A DNA stretch of 64,000 nucleotides from Perognathus longimembris pacificus. Taxonomy: Eukaryota; Chordata; Mammalia; Rodentia; Heteromyidae. The notes beneath the pieces were generated by a model. It saw only the letters and a list, made by a program, of their open reading frames with translations, made no database searches and had not been told where the DNA came from. The stretch lies in assembly GCF_023159225.1 (NCBI RefSeq), contig NC_063167.1:75313298-75377297 (forward strand), in the 5' to 3' direction. How positions within the stretch are numbered: position 1 is the first letter of the stretch; the number at the start of each line of letters is the position of its first letter. Below, one piece after another: positions 24,801 to 36,800 of this stretch. The translations under genes and the position numbers were made by a program.

Positions 24801-27800
24801 CATGAAGTGTTAAAAGATGCATGCTCGAAGGTTGAGAATTAAGGAAAAATGACTCATTTTTGCCTTTATACATCCTTAAGTGACCTTGTCACTTCATTAA
24901 TGAGTTAGTTTGTTTAGGACAGCAGGGATAGCCACATTGTTTACTGCCTTGATTTGTGGACAGCTAGCCATTGCTTGTGCACCATCATTGCAAGTTCAGA
25001 CACAGTGAACAAGGCAAATAATGTCTTCATTATGAAATGGTTCTGAGCATCTTCACCCCTTTAAAGGAACTCTGCTTGGGAACCCTCATCCTTAAAGGGA
25101 ATCCAATATCTTAATAGTGAGCAATGACTTGTGAACAATGACTTGGCACAGTTTTATTTGGTGTTGGGAAAACTATAATGTCCTACAGGCTGGGAATGTG
25201 GCTTAGTTAGTGGTAGAGTGCTTGCCGAGCATGCACGAAGCCCTGGGTTCAATTCCTCAGTACCACCCAAACAGAAAAAGCCAGAAGTGGCACTGTGGCT
25301 CAAGTGGTAAAGTGCCAGCCTTGAGCAAAAGGAAGCCAGGAACAGTGCTCAGGCTCTAAGTTCAAACCCCAAGACTGGCAAAAAATAAAAATAAAAACCT
25401 ATAATGTGCCATTTACCTTCATTAGGTTTTCCTTTTTCTTTTTTTTTAATCTCCTATTGTCTTTATTACAGTTATATTATTATTATCCACTATCTCTAGG
25501 TAGTTGTACAAAGGAGGTGCCATTTATCAAAGCTGTTTATGAATACAGTGCATTTTGATCCATGTCACCCCTTTCAGCATTCTCACCCATGCCTCCCCTA
25601 CCTACCTCTTCCCTCACTCTTCTTAATTTTGTAGGATATACATTAGACTCAGATTTAAGCACTGCTGAGATCCACAACCCCTTTAGGAAACAAAAAATTC
25701 AGAACAACCTATTTCTACTTCTTCTTCAAAAATTAGTACATGGGGAAGACAAGGGCTTCACTGACTACATAAATAGTGCACATTGCAGGTGTATCTAAAG
25801 TTCACCTGAGGCACACCTCCACCTGGTTAGACTCTGTTGAGGCCCAGGAAAATGGCTGCTTAGGGGCCCACTGCCCTGAGATGAGATACATTTTTCTCCA
25901 GTGTAGTAGGCACCAAAGCCATGTGTGCTGGAGTGTGTTGTTTTATTAGCAGTAACGTATAGATAAATTGAAATGGATGACTGTAGCAAGAATATTTCTG
26001 GAACTACTTTCTCAATTCATATGGTCAATAAGAGCTTTTCAATAGCATGCCTGTATTTTTTCCTATAGTTAAATCTTAGTACAAGAGTTATTCAATTATG
26101 ACTTCACAAATGTCTATGAAAACAGTACTAAACTCACCTAAAAATTATATCTAAAAACTCCATGAGTTGGGCACCAGTGGCTTATACCTGCAATTCTAGC
26201 TACTCAGAAGGCTATGATCTGAGGATCACAGTTCAAAGCTAGCCCAGGGAAGGAAAGGCCTTGAGACTCTTATCTCCTGTTAATCACCAAAAACCTGGAA
26301 GTAGAGCTGTGGCTCAAGTGGCAGAGTGCTAACCTCAAGCAAACAAACTCAAGGACAGACCTTGGCCTTAAGTTCAAGGCCTAGGACTGGGACAAACAAC
26401 CCTCAAAAAAAAAAAAAAACCCTCCAACAATGATGAATATCATTACAAAATTAGGAGGAAAAGAGCATAGAAATGGTTGTAAAGAAAAATATAAGGAACC
26501 TTACATGCAGATCCTCTTTTAGGATCTGGGTGAAAGTGTCCTAAAAGCTCTTTCAATATGAAAGAAACTTATACCTTTTGAATAAAGTCTAATCTGGCCT
26601 TTTAATTTCAGAATACATTTTACGACACCCTGTCCAGCTATTCAAATCCAGCTTTTACTACTTCTTTCAAATACCCCGGCTACCAGAATTTATGTTCTCA
26701 ATAAATGATTTTCAGGTAAGTCAAACAAATAGCATATAATTAATCATGAAAAAAACATTTTTAATTGAAGTCCATATTTTAGAATGAAAAATGGAATCAA
26801 AAGATTAAAGCCTAATAAGTGGGTTTAAGGACTTGCTTGGTTTTTTTTTTTTGTTTTGTTTTACACTTTCTGTTTGTGTAATGAACAGAGCCTGTGGGAG
26901 CCTGCACTCCTGCAAGCTGAACTTTTATGTAGAGAAGCGTCTCTTAGGGAGATGAAGGCCGAGAACACTAGGTGAGGAAGTTCAAAGGCAGCAGAAGCAG
27001 AAGCCCTTGGGAACAAATAAAACTCTTAAATGCAGAACTGTGTAGCTGTTGATGAGCAAGTATCCGGGATACTTTTTGAATTCTTGTCACAATACAATGG
27101 TGTCAGATAGTGAAACAATCAAACTCATTGGGGGAAAAAACCTATAATTTCCTTTTACTAGAAATAATTCTCAGTATATCACTCTGACATATGAGGTCTT
27201 TTTAAATTTTACTAATTTATTTTATTTTTTTAATTTATTAATTAAACAAAATTTTTGACAAGGTGTTGTGCAAAAGGGGTACAGTTACATAGTAGGGCAG
27301 TGTGCACATTTCTTGTGATATCTTACACCCTGTTTTTCTTTCCCTTCCCTAGGTCAGGTAGACATATATACAATACACAATGTACCAAGAACATATACAG
27401 TAGACACGTGGCCTACGCCAAAGAAAATTCACCTAGGGCTTTAAATGTAATGTCGACAGTAAACAATATGTTGACAATAGTCTTATATGAACATACATAC
27501 ATAGCTTTTGAGCTATTGTGATCCACTGAGAGGTTTATTTTTGACCTTTATATGTTGAGTAGTTGTTTGGTTTTAGTTACATAATGTAGGGTCGCTGACC
27601 CAAACCTGTGGGAAATACCATTTGACAAGCAGTTTTTGGTTTCACAGACCTGGTCTCTACTGTCTCCCCTCCCCGCTCCTTAACAGTCATATATCAAGGA
27701 GATTATGCCCCTTGTATTCTGTGTTCTAGGCTTGTCTCGCTCAACATTATTTGTTCAAGTTCTGACTACCCTGCGAATACCAATATTTCACCATTTCTAA

Positions 27801-30800
27801 TAGCTCGCTATGTAGTATTCCATTGTGTATAGGCACCATAAATTTTTTGGATCCATTCATCTGTGGAGGGGCATCTGGGTTGATTCCATATTTTGGCTAT
27901 TGTGAATTGTGCAGCGATAAACATGGAATTACAAATGTCTTTTTGATATCTTGGGACCTGCTGTTCAGGATCGATGCCTAGGAGTGGTATGGCTGGGTCA
28001 TAGGGTAAGTCTATATTGAGCTTTTTGAGAAACCTCCATACTGTTCTCCAAAGTGGTTGTACTAATTTGCACTCCCACCAACAATGGAGAAGGGTTCCTC
28101 TTTCCCCGCACCCCCTCCAGCATTTGTTGTTGCCTGAGTTCAGAGTACAGGCCATTCTAACTGGGGTGAGGTGGTATCTCAGGGTTGTTTTTATATGCAT
28201 TTTCTTTACTGCCAGGGAAGTTGAACATTTCCTCATATGTTTCTTTGCCATTTTTATCTCTTCTCTTGTGAAGTTTCTCTTTAGCTCCTTTGCCCATTTC
28301 CTAATTGGTTTACTGGGCTTGGAGGAGCTTAGTTTTATGAGTTCTCTGTAGATGACAGATATTAGGCCTTTGTCTGTTGCTGTGCTGGTAAAGATCCTTT
28401 TCCATATGGTTGGCTGTCTTTCTAGTTTGGTGGCTATGTCCTTAGCTGTGCAGAAACTTTTTATTTTGTAGTAGTCCCATTTGTTGAGTCTCTCCCCTAA
28501 CTGTTATGCCCCTGGGACTCTATTCAGGAAGTTCCTTCCTGTGCCTATAAGTTATAGCGTCTTTCCTACTCTGTCCTTCAGTAGTTTCAAGGATTTAGGT
28601 CTGATGTTGAGGTCCTTGATCCATTTTGAGTTGATCTTGGTGCATGGTGATAGGCTAGGGTCTACTTTGAGTTTTCTGCATATGGCTGCCCAGTTTTCCC
28701 AGAACCAGCAGTTGAAGAGGCTCTGTTTATTTCATTGTATGTCTTTAGCTCCTTTGTCGAATATCAGCTGACTGTAAGAGTGAGGTTTTATTTCTGGATC
28801 TTCAATTCTAATCCATTGGTCTTCAGGTCTGTTTTTATACCAATACCAGGCTGTTTTTGTTATGATGGCTCTATAGTAGAGCTTGGCGTCTGGTATTGTG
28901 ATACCTCCTGCACTGCTTTTTTTTTTGCCTAGAATTGCTTTGGCTATTCTAGGTCTTTTGCTGTTCCATATGAATTTATGGGTTGCTTTCTCTATTTCAA
29001 TGAAGAATGTAGCTGGGATTTTGATGGGGATTACATTGAATTTGTATAACAATTTGGGCAATATGGCCATTTTCACTATATTGATTCTGCCTACCCATGA
29101 GCATGGGAGGTCTTTCCATCTCCTTGTGTCTTCTTTGATTTCTCTTATTAGATTTTATAGTTGTCATTAAATAGGTTCGTCATGTCTTTGGTTAGTTATT
29201 CTTTTTTGGCTACTGTAAATGGAATTATTTCCATAATTTCCCTTTCTGCTTGTATATTGCTGGTGTACAGAAAAGCTGCTGACTTTTGTGGGTTGATTTT
29301 GTATCCTGCTACTTTGCCAAAATGGTTTATTAGGTGTAAGATTTTGGGTACTGAGTTTTTTGGGTCCTTCAGATATAAGATCATGTCATCTGCGAATAGG
29401 GATAACTTGATTTCTTCCTTGCTGATGTGGATCCCTTTGATGTCCTCCTCTTGTCTTATTGCTATGGCTAGGGATTCCAGCACTATATTGAAAAGAAGTG
29501 GGGAGACTGGGCATCCTTGTCTTGTTCCTGAGTTTAGGGGGAATGATTTTAGTTTCTCCCCATTTAATACGATATTAGCAGTTGGTCTGTTTTATATGGC
29601 TTTTATTGTTTTGAGGAATGTTCCATCTATTCCTGTTCTCTCTAGAGCTTTTAATAAGTATGGATGTTGTATTTTGTCAAAGGCTTTTTGGGCATTGACT
29701 GAGATAACAATGTGATTCTTGATTTTAGTTCTGTTGATGTGGTGAATTACATTGATTGATTTACAAATGTTGAACCATCCTTGTGACTGTGGGATGAAGC
29801 CTACTTGGTCACGATGTATGATTTTCTTGATCAGTTTCTGGATCCTGTTAGCTAATATTTTATTGAGGAGCTTTGTGTCTGTGTTCATTAGTGATATTGG
29901 TCTGTAGTTCTCTTTTTTTTGTTGGGTCTTTGCCTGGTTTGGGGATGAGTATAATATTAGCTTCATAGAATGAGTTTGGGATTTCTCCCTCTGTTTCTAT
30001 CTCGCAGAAGAGTTTGAGGAGTATTGGTATTAGCTCCTCACTAAAGGTTTTATAGAATTCATTGGTGAATCCATCTGGGCCTGGGCTTTTCTTTGTTGGG
30101 AGGTTCTTGATTACCCCCTGTATCTCGCTGTAAGTTATTGGTTTATTTAGTTGATTTATTTCTTCTTGGTTCAGTTTGGGCAGTTTATACTTCTCTAAGA
30201 ATTGATCCATTTCTGTAAAATTATTTTTTTTTTTAGTGAGTAGAGGTTCTGGAAATAGTTCCTTATGATTGTTTGAATATCGTGTGTATTTGTTGTAATT
30301 TTTCCGGTGGAGTCCCTGATTTTACAGATATGAGTGTCTTCTTTTTTTTGTAAGTCTTACGAGGGGTCTGTCAATTTTATTTATTTTCTCAAAGAACCAG
30401 CTGTTAGTCTTATTTATTTGTTGAATGGTCTTTCTATTTTCAATCAGATTTATCTCTTCTTTAATCTTTGTGATCTCTCTCTTCCTAGTCATTTTAGTTC
30501 TATCATTTCTTGTTTCTCCAGTTGTTTTAGTTTCATCGTGAGGTTATTCACCTGCTCTGCTTCCATTCTTTTAATGTGAGTGCTGAGGGCAATGATCTTG
30601 CCCCTCAGTACTGCCTTAGCTGTATCCCATAGGTTTCTTTGTGATGTATTTTAATTGTCATTGTGGCTTATGAATTCGTTAATTTCATCCTTAATTTGGT
30701 CTGTGGCCCAAGTGTTAGATAACAGTGAGGAGTTTAGCCTCCAAGAATGTGTATAGCCTCTGTGGTAACCGTTGTTATTGAGGGTTACCTTTATTCCACT

Positions 30801-33800
30801 GTGGTCAGATATAATACATGGGATGATGTCAATACTTTTGTATTTGCTTAGGTTTTTTGTGTGGGCTATGACATGGTCTGTTTTGGAGTATGATCCATGG
30901 GCTGCTGAGAAGAAGGTATATTGGTTCTCTGTGGGGTGAAAGATTCTGTATAGATCTGTCAAATCCATTTGGGATATGGTGTTACTTAGGTCCTCAGCTC
31001 CCTTGCTAATCCTCTGGGTGTTGGATCTGTCTCTTGGAGAAAGTGGGGCATAAAAGTCACCCACTATGATTGTGTTTGGGTCTATCTTGTTCTGTAGTTC
31101 TGTGAGAATTTGCTTGACATATGTAGGGCCTCTTTTGTTTGGTGAGTATACATTTACCACCATGATGTTCTGATTCTGGATTTTTCCTTGTATTAAAATG
31201 TAGTGTCCTTCTTTGTCTTTTTGAGTTGATTTTAATGAGAAGTCCAGCTTGTCTGAGATAAGGATGGCTATTCCTGCCATTTTGGTAGGTGGGTTTGCTT
31301 GGAAGATCTTGCTCCATCCTTTCATTCGGAGCCTGTTTTTATCCCTTGGTGTAAGATGGGTCTCTTGTAGACAACAGATGGCAAGTTTTTGTTTGCGGAT
31401 CCACTCTGCCAGTCTGCTCCTCTTTATCGGAGAGTTTATACCATTTATATTCAAAGAAATCAAGGATAAGAGTGTTTTTTCCCCTTCCATTTTCCTGTTA
31501 GGCTGTTTTTCCTCTGTTTTTTTTTTTTTCTTGTCTTTAGTGAGCTGTTCTTTCTGTTGGGCTCTGGCTATTGTAGTTTCTTTCTGTTTCTGTCTGTGTG
31601 TCCTGTACGATTTCTGTTGGGTGGGTTCCCCTCTTAGCATTCGCTGTAGGGCTGGTTTTTTATTCACATACTCCTTTAGATCCTTTTTGCTGTGGAAAGA
31701 TCTGGTTTCCTCGAATATGAATTCTAGTTTCACTGGATATCTAATTCTGGGTTGGCAATTGTTGGCCTATAGGACTTGGATTGTGTTCTTCCACTCTCTT
31801 TGTGCGCGGTAGGTTTGTGTAGAGAGGTCTTCTGTTATTCAGATCCTTTTCCCATTGTAATAAATATCTTTCTTCACTTTGGCTGCATTCAAAATTTACT
31901 CTTTATTCTTGAGATCTGAAGTTTTGATTATTATGTGCCTGGGTGAGGATTTTCTAGGGTCTGGTCTGCCAGGTGTCCTATAGGCTTCGGTTACCTGGGT
32001 GAGGTCCTTTGTGAGATTGGGGAAGTTTTCTGCAATCACTTTATTGATAATATGTTGAAGCCCTCTGCTCTGGTATTCGGCTCCTTCTTCTATTCCCATT
32101 ATGTGCAGATTATATCTCTTGTCTTTGTCCACTAGCTCCTGGATTAATCTGCCCTGGAGTTTAACCATTTCTTGGAGTGTGGTAATTTTCTGGTCCTTAT
32201 CGGCTGCATCATCGTCCAAGAGAGAGATTCAGGATTCAATATGGTCAATTCTTAGTGCTGTGGATTCAAGTGTGGAGTTTATGGATGTCAGGGAGCTATT
32301 TATGGTTGCCAGATCAGCTGTGATCGTGCAAATTTCTTCCTTTAAAGAGTTGTATTTTAAATCTATTTTTTCATGCATTTCGCTTCTCAGGATGTTGAGG
32401 TCTTCTTTAATGGCGGTTTGCACTGTAACCATTTTTGCTTCTATTTCTTTCTTGACTTCCTGAAGGTCCTTCGAGACTTCCAGTCTAAACTCCTGGAATT
32501 GCTTTCTGTATTCGTTCCTGAGGCTTTCCATTATTTCTGCTATCATAGCCTCAGTTGTTTTTTTATTCTCCATCTCCTCTTCGGTCGTACTTCTTTTTGG
32601 AGCTGGCGAGTTGGCTTGCCCTTTCATGAAATTTGTAATATTTCTTAGAGATTTGCACCTCTGGGGATCTATGGGTGGCTTCCCTGGTTTGGCTTTGTGC
32701 TGGTTCCCACTGGTCCATCAGTGAGAGACTTGTTTGTGTCCTGGCTCTGGATTTGAGTTTGGCTGTTGAACCTTACTACCCAATGGGTGAGCGTGACCAT
32801 CTCAGTTGTTGCCAGGGTGGTCACCCTCACTGCACTTGGTGGTGGGTAGGTTCTGTGTCTTTCTCTGTGGGATAGTGTCCTGCTGCTGTGTTGTGCTGAC
32901 CCTAGCATGCCCCTGGTGGCGGGTTTGCGGGTCGCTGATTCAGCGTGGCATGGAGGCTTTTCTCTTCTTTGGTTCTTTTTTTCCACTCGGTACCTTGGTC
33001 AGAGGAGCTCACCTCTCAGATTGAGATTTGCCGCTGAGAGGCGGCTTGCCTACCTGTGTGGATTGCTCCTGTTGGAGCAGGTGTTGCTGTTGAGGGGCGG
33101 CTGGCCCACCGGTGCGGAATGCGCCTATTAGAGCGGGTGCTGTCACTGGGGGGCCCTGCCCACCTATGCAGAGTGTACCTATCAGAGCGGGTGTTGCTGC
33201 TGAGGGGGCAGCTTGCTCACTTGTGCACTCCCACGGGGGTTTGGGTAAGAGATCTTCCTGCTGGAGGGCTAGCACGCTGGCCCACGCTGGCCCTCCGGGG
33301 GGCACATGCATGTGCACACTAGTGCTTCCTTTGGGGATGTACTGCCCAGAGTTGTTGGAGGGTGCTTGTGACCTCTCATGAGTTTGCTATGGGGGGTGGT
33401 ATGCGTGGACCCGAGCAGGATCAAGTGTCTGGGCGCAGGTTGGTGCCCACAGACTCTGCGCCTCTGCTGTGAGGGGGGCGTATATTCGGGCCCAGGTGTC
33501 CCTGCTGGGCTGGTATTGTACACCAGCGAGACTGTGACTGTTGTTCAAAAAGTCCGCGAGGATCAGGCGCCTCAGGTGGTGTTTCCAATGCCTACCAGTC
33601 CCTGGGTCCCTGCTGGGGAGGGGACGGGGCAGGTGCAGCCAGGTTCAGGCTCCTCTGCTGGGGCTTTTGGGGGGATGCCTGACTAGGGTGTTTCCCCGTC
33701 CCCTTATTGGGCACTGCTCCACCTCTGCTAGTTCGCCTGTCCTCCCAGAGGCTGTAGGGTCCTAGAGCCACCAGATATGGGGCTCCTTTGTTCCCTCAGG

Positions 33801-36800
33801 GTAGGGAGGGGAGGGAGGGAGCTCTAGCTTCTTTGTAGGTTTTGGGGTTTGTTTGTTTTTTTTTTTTTTTTTTTTTTGGTCAGTCCTGGGCCTTGGACTC
33901 AGGGCCTGAGCACTGTCCCTGGCTTCCTTTTGCTCAAGGCTAGCACTCTGCCACTTGAGCCACAGCGCCACTTCTGGCCGTTTTCTGTATATGTGGTGCT
34001 GGGGAATCGAACCCAGGGCCTCATGTATACAAGGCAAGCTCTCTTGCCACTAGGCCATATCCCCAGCCCTCTTTGTAGGTTTTGGGTCTCTGCTAGAGCT
34101 GGTCTCCCGTTGGGGGAGGGGGGGGCGGTAATGGGAATTTACTGGTCCTGGATTGTGTGGGTGTCCCGCGCTGCTGTGGGCTTTTCGGGGCTGTGGTGCT
34201 TGGGTGTGGCGATCAGTCGTTTGGTGGTGGTGGTCCTGGCTCTCCCTGTCTGCACCACCCGGTTCCCCTGCTGCTTACGTCTGATCCTTGCCATTGGGTC
34301 CCCGCACCTCGGGTCCCTGGCCGCCGCCGTCTGTTTCAGTCGGTCTGCACTCAGTTCTGGGGTCTGTGGAGCTCCTGCTGTCAGGACTCTGCACTCCTGG
34401 TGTGACTTTTCAGCAATTGGTTTGCTGGCGCCGGGTCCTCTTTCCCAGCCTGGCCCTGTTCGGGCCAGGGTCGGCGGGTGAGGGAGGGGTACTCCGGAGA
34501 TTTTCCGGCTCCGTGAAGGTTATAGGCTCTTCTTTTTTTTGTTCTTTTTCATTTCCTGTGTTTCTCTGTTGCTTCTGGTTGTTGGGTTTGCTGGATTCTT
34601 GATGGGGTGTTGGGTGCTGGAGTTCCCAGCTCACTATTCAGTTGGAGCGAGTTGGGGTGCCTCCCTACTGTGGCGGCGCCATCTTCTCTCTACTAATTTA
34701 TTTTGGTTCTGGGGAAATGGAGCCAGCCCTCATACATGCTAAGCAGCTCTCTGAGCCACACTCTGTCAAGAAAGGACTTTTTTTTTCCCAGCAAGGAGAA
34801 ATTTATTTCTGGGTAGAAGGGTGCACCATAGCCAAAAATCTGGCGAGCAAGCCCAGAGTAGGCAGTTGGCTCCGATATTTATCTCCTCTGTTCACATTGG
34901 TTGAGCTCAGGTTCACAATCTGATCGTGACTGGCTAATTTGAATGAGGTGAAATGTATTTACATAAGGTGATTTTGAAATAAGATGAACAGTACACAAGT
35001 AATATCAAGATATACCAACACCCTCTGCTATTTCTATTGTCTTTTAAATATTTTATTGTTATTGTAGAGGTAACATACAGAAGGGTTACAGTTACCTGAG
35101 TCAGGTAATAAAAACAATTCTTTTTGAACTATGTCTCCCTTTCCCTCGCTGTCTCCCAATTGTTTCTTCCCATCCTCACCCACAAGATGTGCAGTTCATT
35201 TTCTACTGTCTAGTGAATGCTACTGTTATATTTGTTTACCCTTTGTTATACCTTTTCTGTGCCTCCCTTACCATCCCAAAAACAAACAAAAGGAAAAGAA
35301 AGCAAAGCAGCAACAATAGCAACTAAAAAAAATCTTGTTTACTTTTCTTAGAGTTCATTTCACAAAATATTATTTTATATGACCATATGCACATAGTTAT
35401 TTATTTTATTTTTTTTTGGCCAGTCCTGGGCCTTGGACTCAGGGCCTGAGCACTGTCCCTGGCTTCTTCCCGCTCAAGGCTAGCACTCTGCCACTTGAGC
35501 CACAGCGCCGCTTCTGGCCGTTTTCTGTATATGTGGTGCTGGGGAATCGAACCTAGGGCCTCGTGTATATGAAGCAGGCACTCTTGCCACTAGGCTATAT
35601 CCCCAGCCCAAGCACATAGTTATTGAGTCTTTTTAATCTGCTCCTAAGCATATCCTCCTTTGGCCTCACTGTGTGAATGTCTAGACACCTGTATAATTTA
35701 TCATGTCCCAGTGTATATATTTTTTAATCATTCAATGTGTTTACTTGTAGATTTATAGGCACATTCTAGTTACCACAAATGAGGGAAACCATGCAGCCCA
35801 TGTTTCTTTGGATCTGCCTTACTTTGCTTAAAATATTTTTCCAAGTTTTTCCATTTTTCATTTAGAATGGTACAATATCATTCTTTCTAATGAGTAGAAG
35901 TCCATTGTATATATAAACCACATTTTCTTGATCCATTTGTCCACTGAGGGGCATATGGATTGATTCTATACCTGGCTATTTCTTGAGCAGTCTGGGTGTG
36001 TCGTAATTCTGCCTTGAAAAGAAACCAGTTTAAGCTGATGGTTCATGCCTGTAGTCCTAGCTACTCAGGAGGCTGAGATCTAAGGATCTCAGTTCAAAGC
36101 CAGCCCGGGAAGGAAAGACCAAGAGACTCTTATCTCCAATTAACCACTAGAAAACTGGAAATGGCGCTGTGTCTCAAAGTAGTAGAGTGCTAACCTTGAG
36201 CTGAAGAGCTCTAGGAGAGCTCCTAGGCCCAGAGTTCAAGCCCCATGACCAACCAAAAAAAAAAAAAAAAAAAGAAAGAAAGAAACCAGTTTAAGACAAA
36301 ACCTTACATTTCAAATATCCTTTCTAAAAGAAGGGATTTTTTTTCACTTCATCCCAGTGGCAATTTAAAAGCCTCACAAAATTCCTAATGTCATTTAGCA
36401 CCTATTCAGATTCCTTTAATGATTTTAATCATTTTGTTACATTTTATTTTAATCAAAAACAAAACAAGGCCCATGCATTGTACATTGTTATTATTGCATT
36501 TACATTTTTATTTAATTTCATATATTTGTTTATTTATTTGTTATTTTGTAGACAGGACTTTATTCCCAGATTGGCCTTGAACTTCTGGTCTCTAGCAGTC
36601 CTCCTGCCTCAGCCTCCCAGAGTAGCTGAGACTACAAGCATAGGCTACCACCCTGAGTTGTTTTAAACTGTTTTTTTTTTTCCTTTCCTTTTTAAAATGC
36701 CCCCCTGTGTTGAACACATCAGATCATTTGTCCTAAGGGAGGACCCCACACTTTAGATGGGATGAGTTGCTTCAATGTAGGGTTTTACCTGTTCATTTAA

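Larger units (their letters stand above)
23456..26611 (+). other. EPHX4 intron 4
   Basis: It contains a type 1 and a type 2 SINE (23581-23990), B1/ID-like composites (24090-24675), a type 1 SINE (25188-25396), an unclassified repeat shared with intron 1 (25455-25640) and a type 2 SINE (26160-26420). Nothing was recognised in 24680-25187 and 25640-26160. Confidence 0.7.
27224..34690 (-). mobile_element. Full-length LINE-1, antisense to EPHX4
   Basis: The element is bounded by perfect 14-bp duplications TACTAATTTATTTT at 27210-27223 and 34691-34704. It is about 7.5 kb long, including a 223-bp nested SINE plus that SINE's 17-bp duplication. Read on the minus strand it has a 5'UTR starting GAGAGAAGATGGCGCC, then ORF1 (from 32627), ORF2 (from 31490) and a 3'UTR with an A-rich tail. 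The 5' AAGATGGC (34685-34678) is a YY1-type site like that of active L1s. Both ORFs carry several stops or frame breaks, so the copy is structurally complete but not coding-competent. The perfect duplications suggest a fairly recent insertion. Confidence 0.96.
32628..34690 (-). promoter_or_regulatory. L1 5'UTR with YY1 motif and 56-bp tandem repeat
   Basis: About 1.8 kb of GC-richer sequence without the SINE precedes ORF1. It carries a YY1-type motif 5 bp from the 5' end. Three to three-and-a-half imperfect copies of a 56-bp unit lie at 33035-33230. A SINE (33847-34069) interrupts it. In L1s this region acts as the internal promoter. Confidence 0.8.

Noticed and set aside
29161..29715. Plus-strand open frames of 184-187 codons here and at 31249-31812
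   Set aside because: Antisense shadows of L1 ORF2. The minus strand has the endonuclease and reverse-transcriptase motifs.
34705..35034. Possible LTR after the L1 right flank
   Set aside because: Sequence has an LTR-like feel and an ID-like start, but no matching partner or terminal signature was found.
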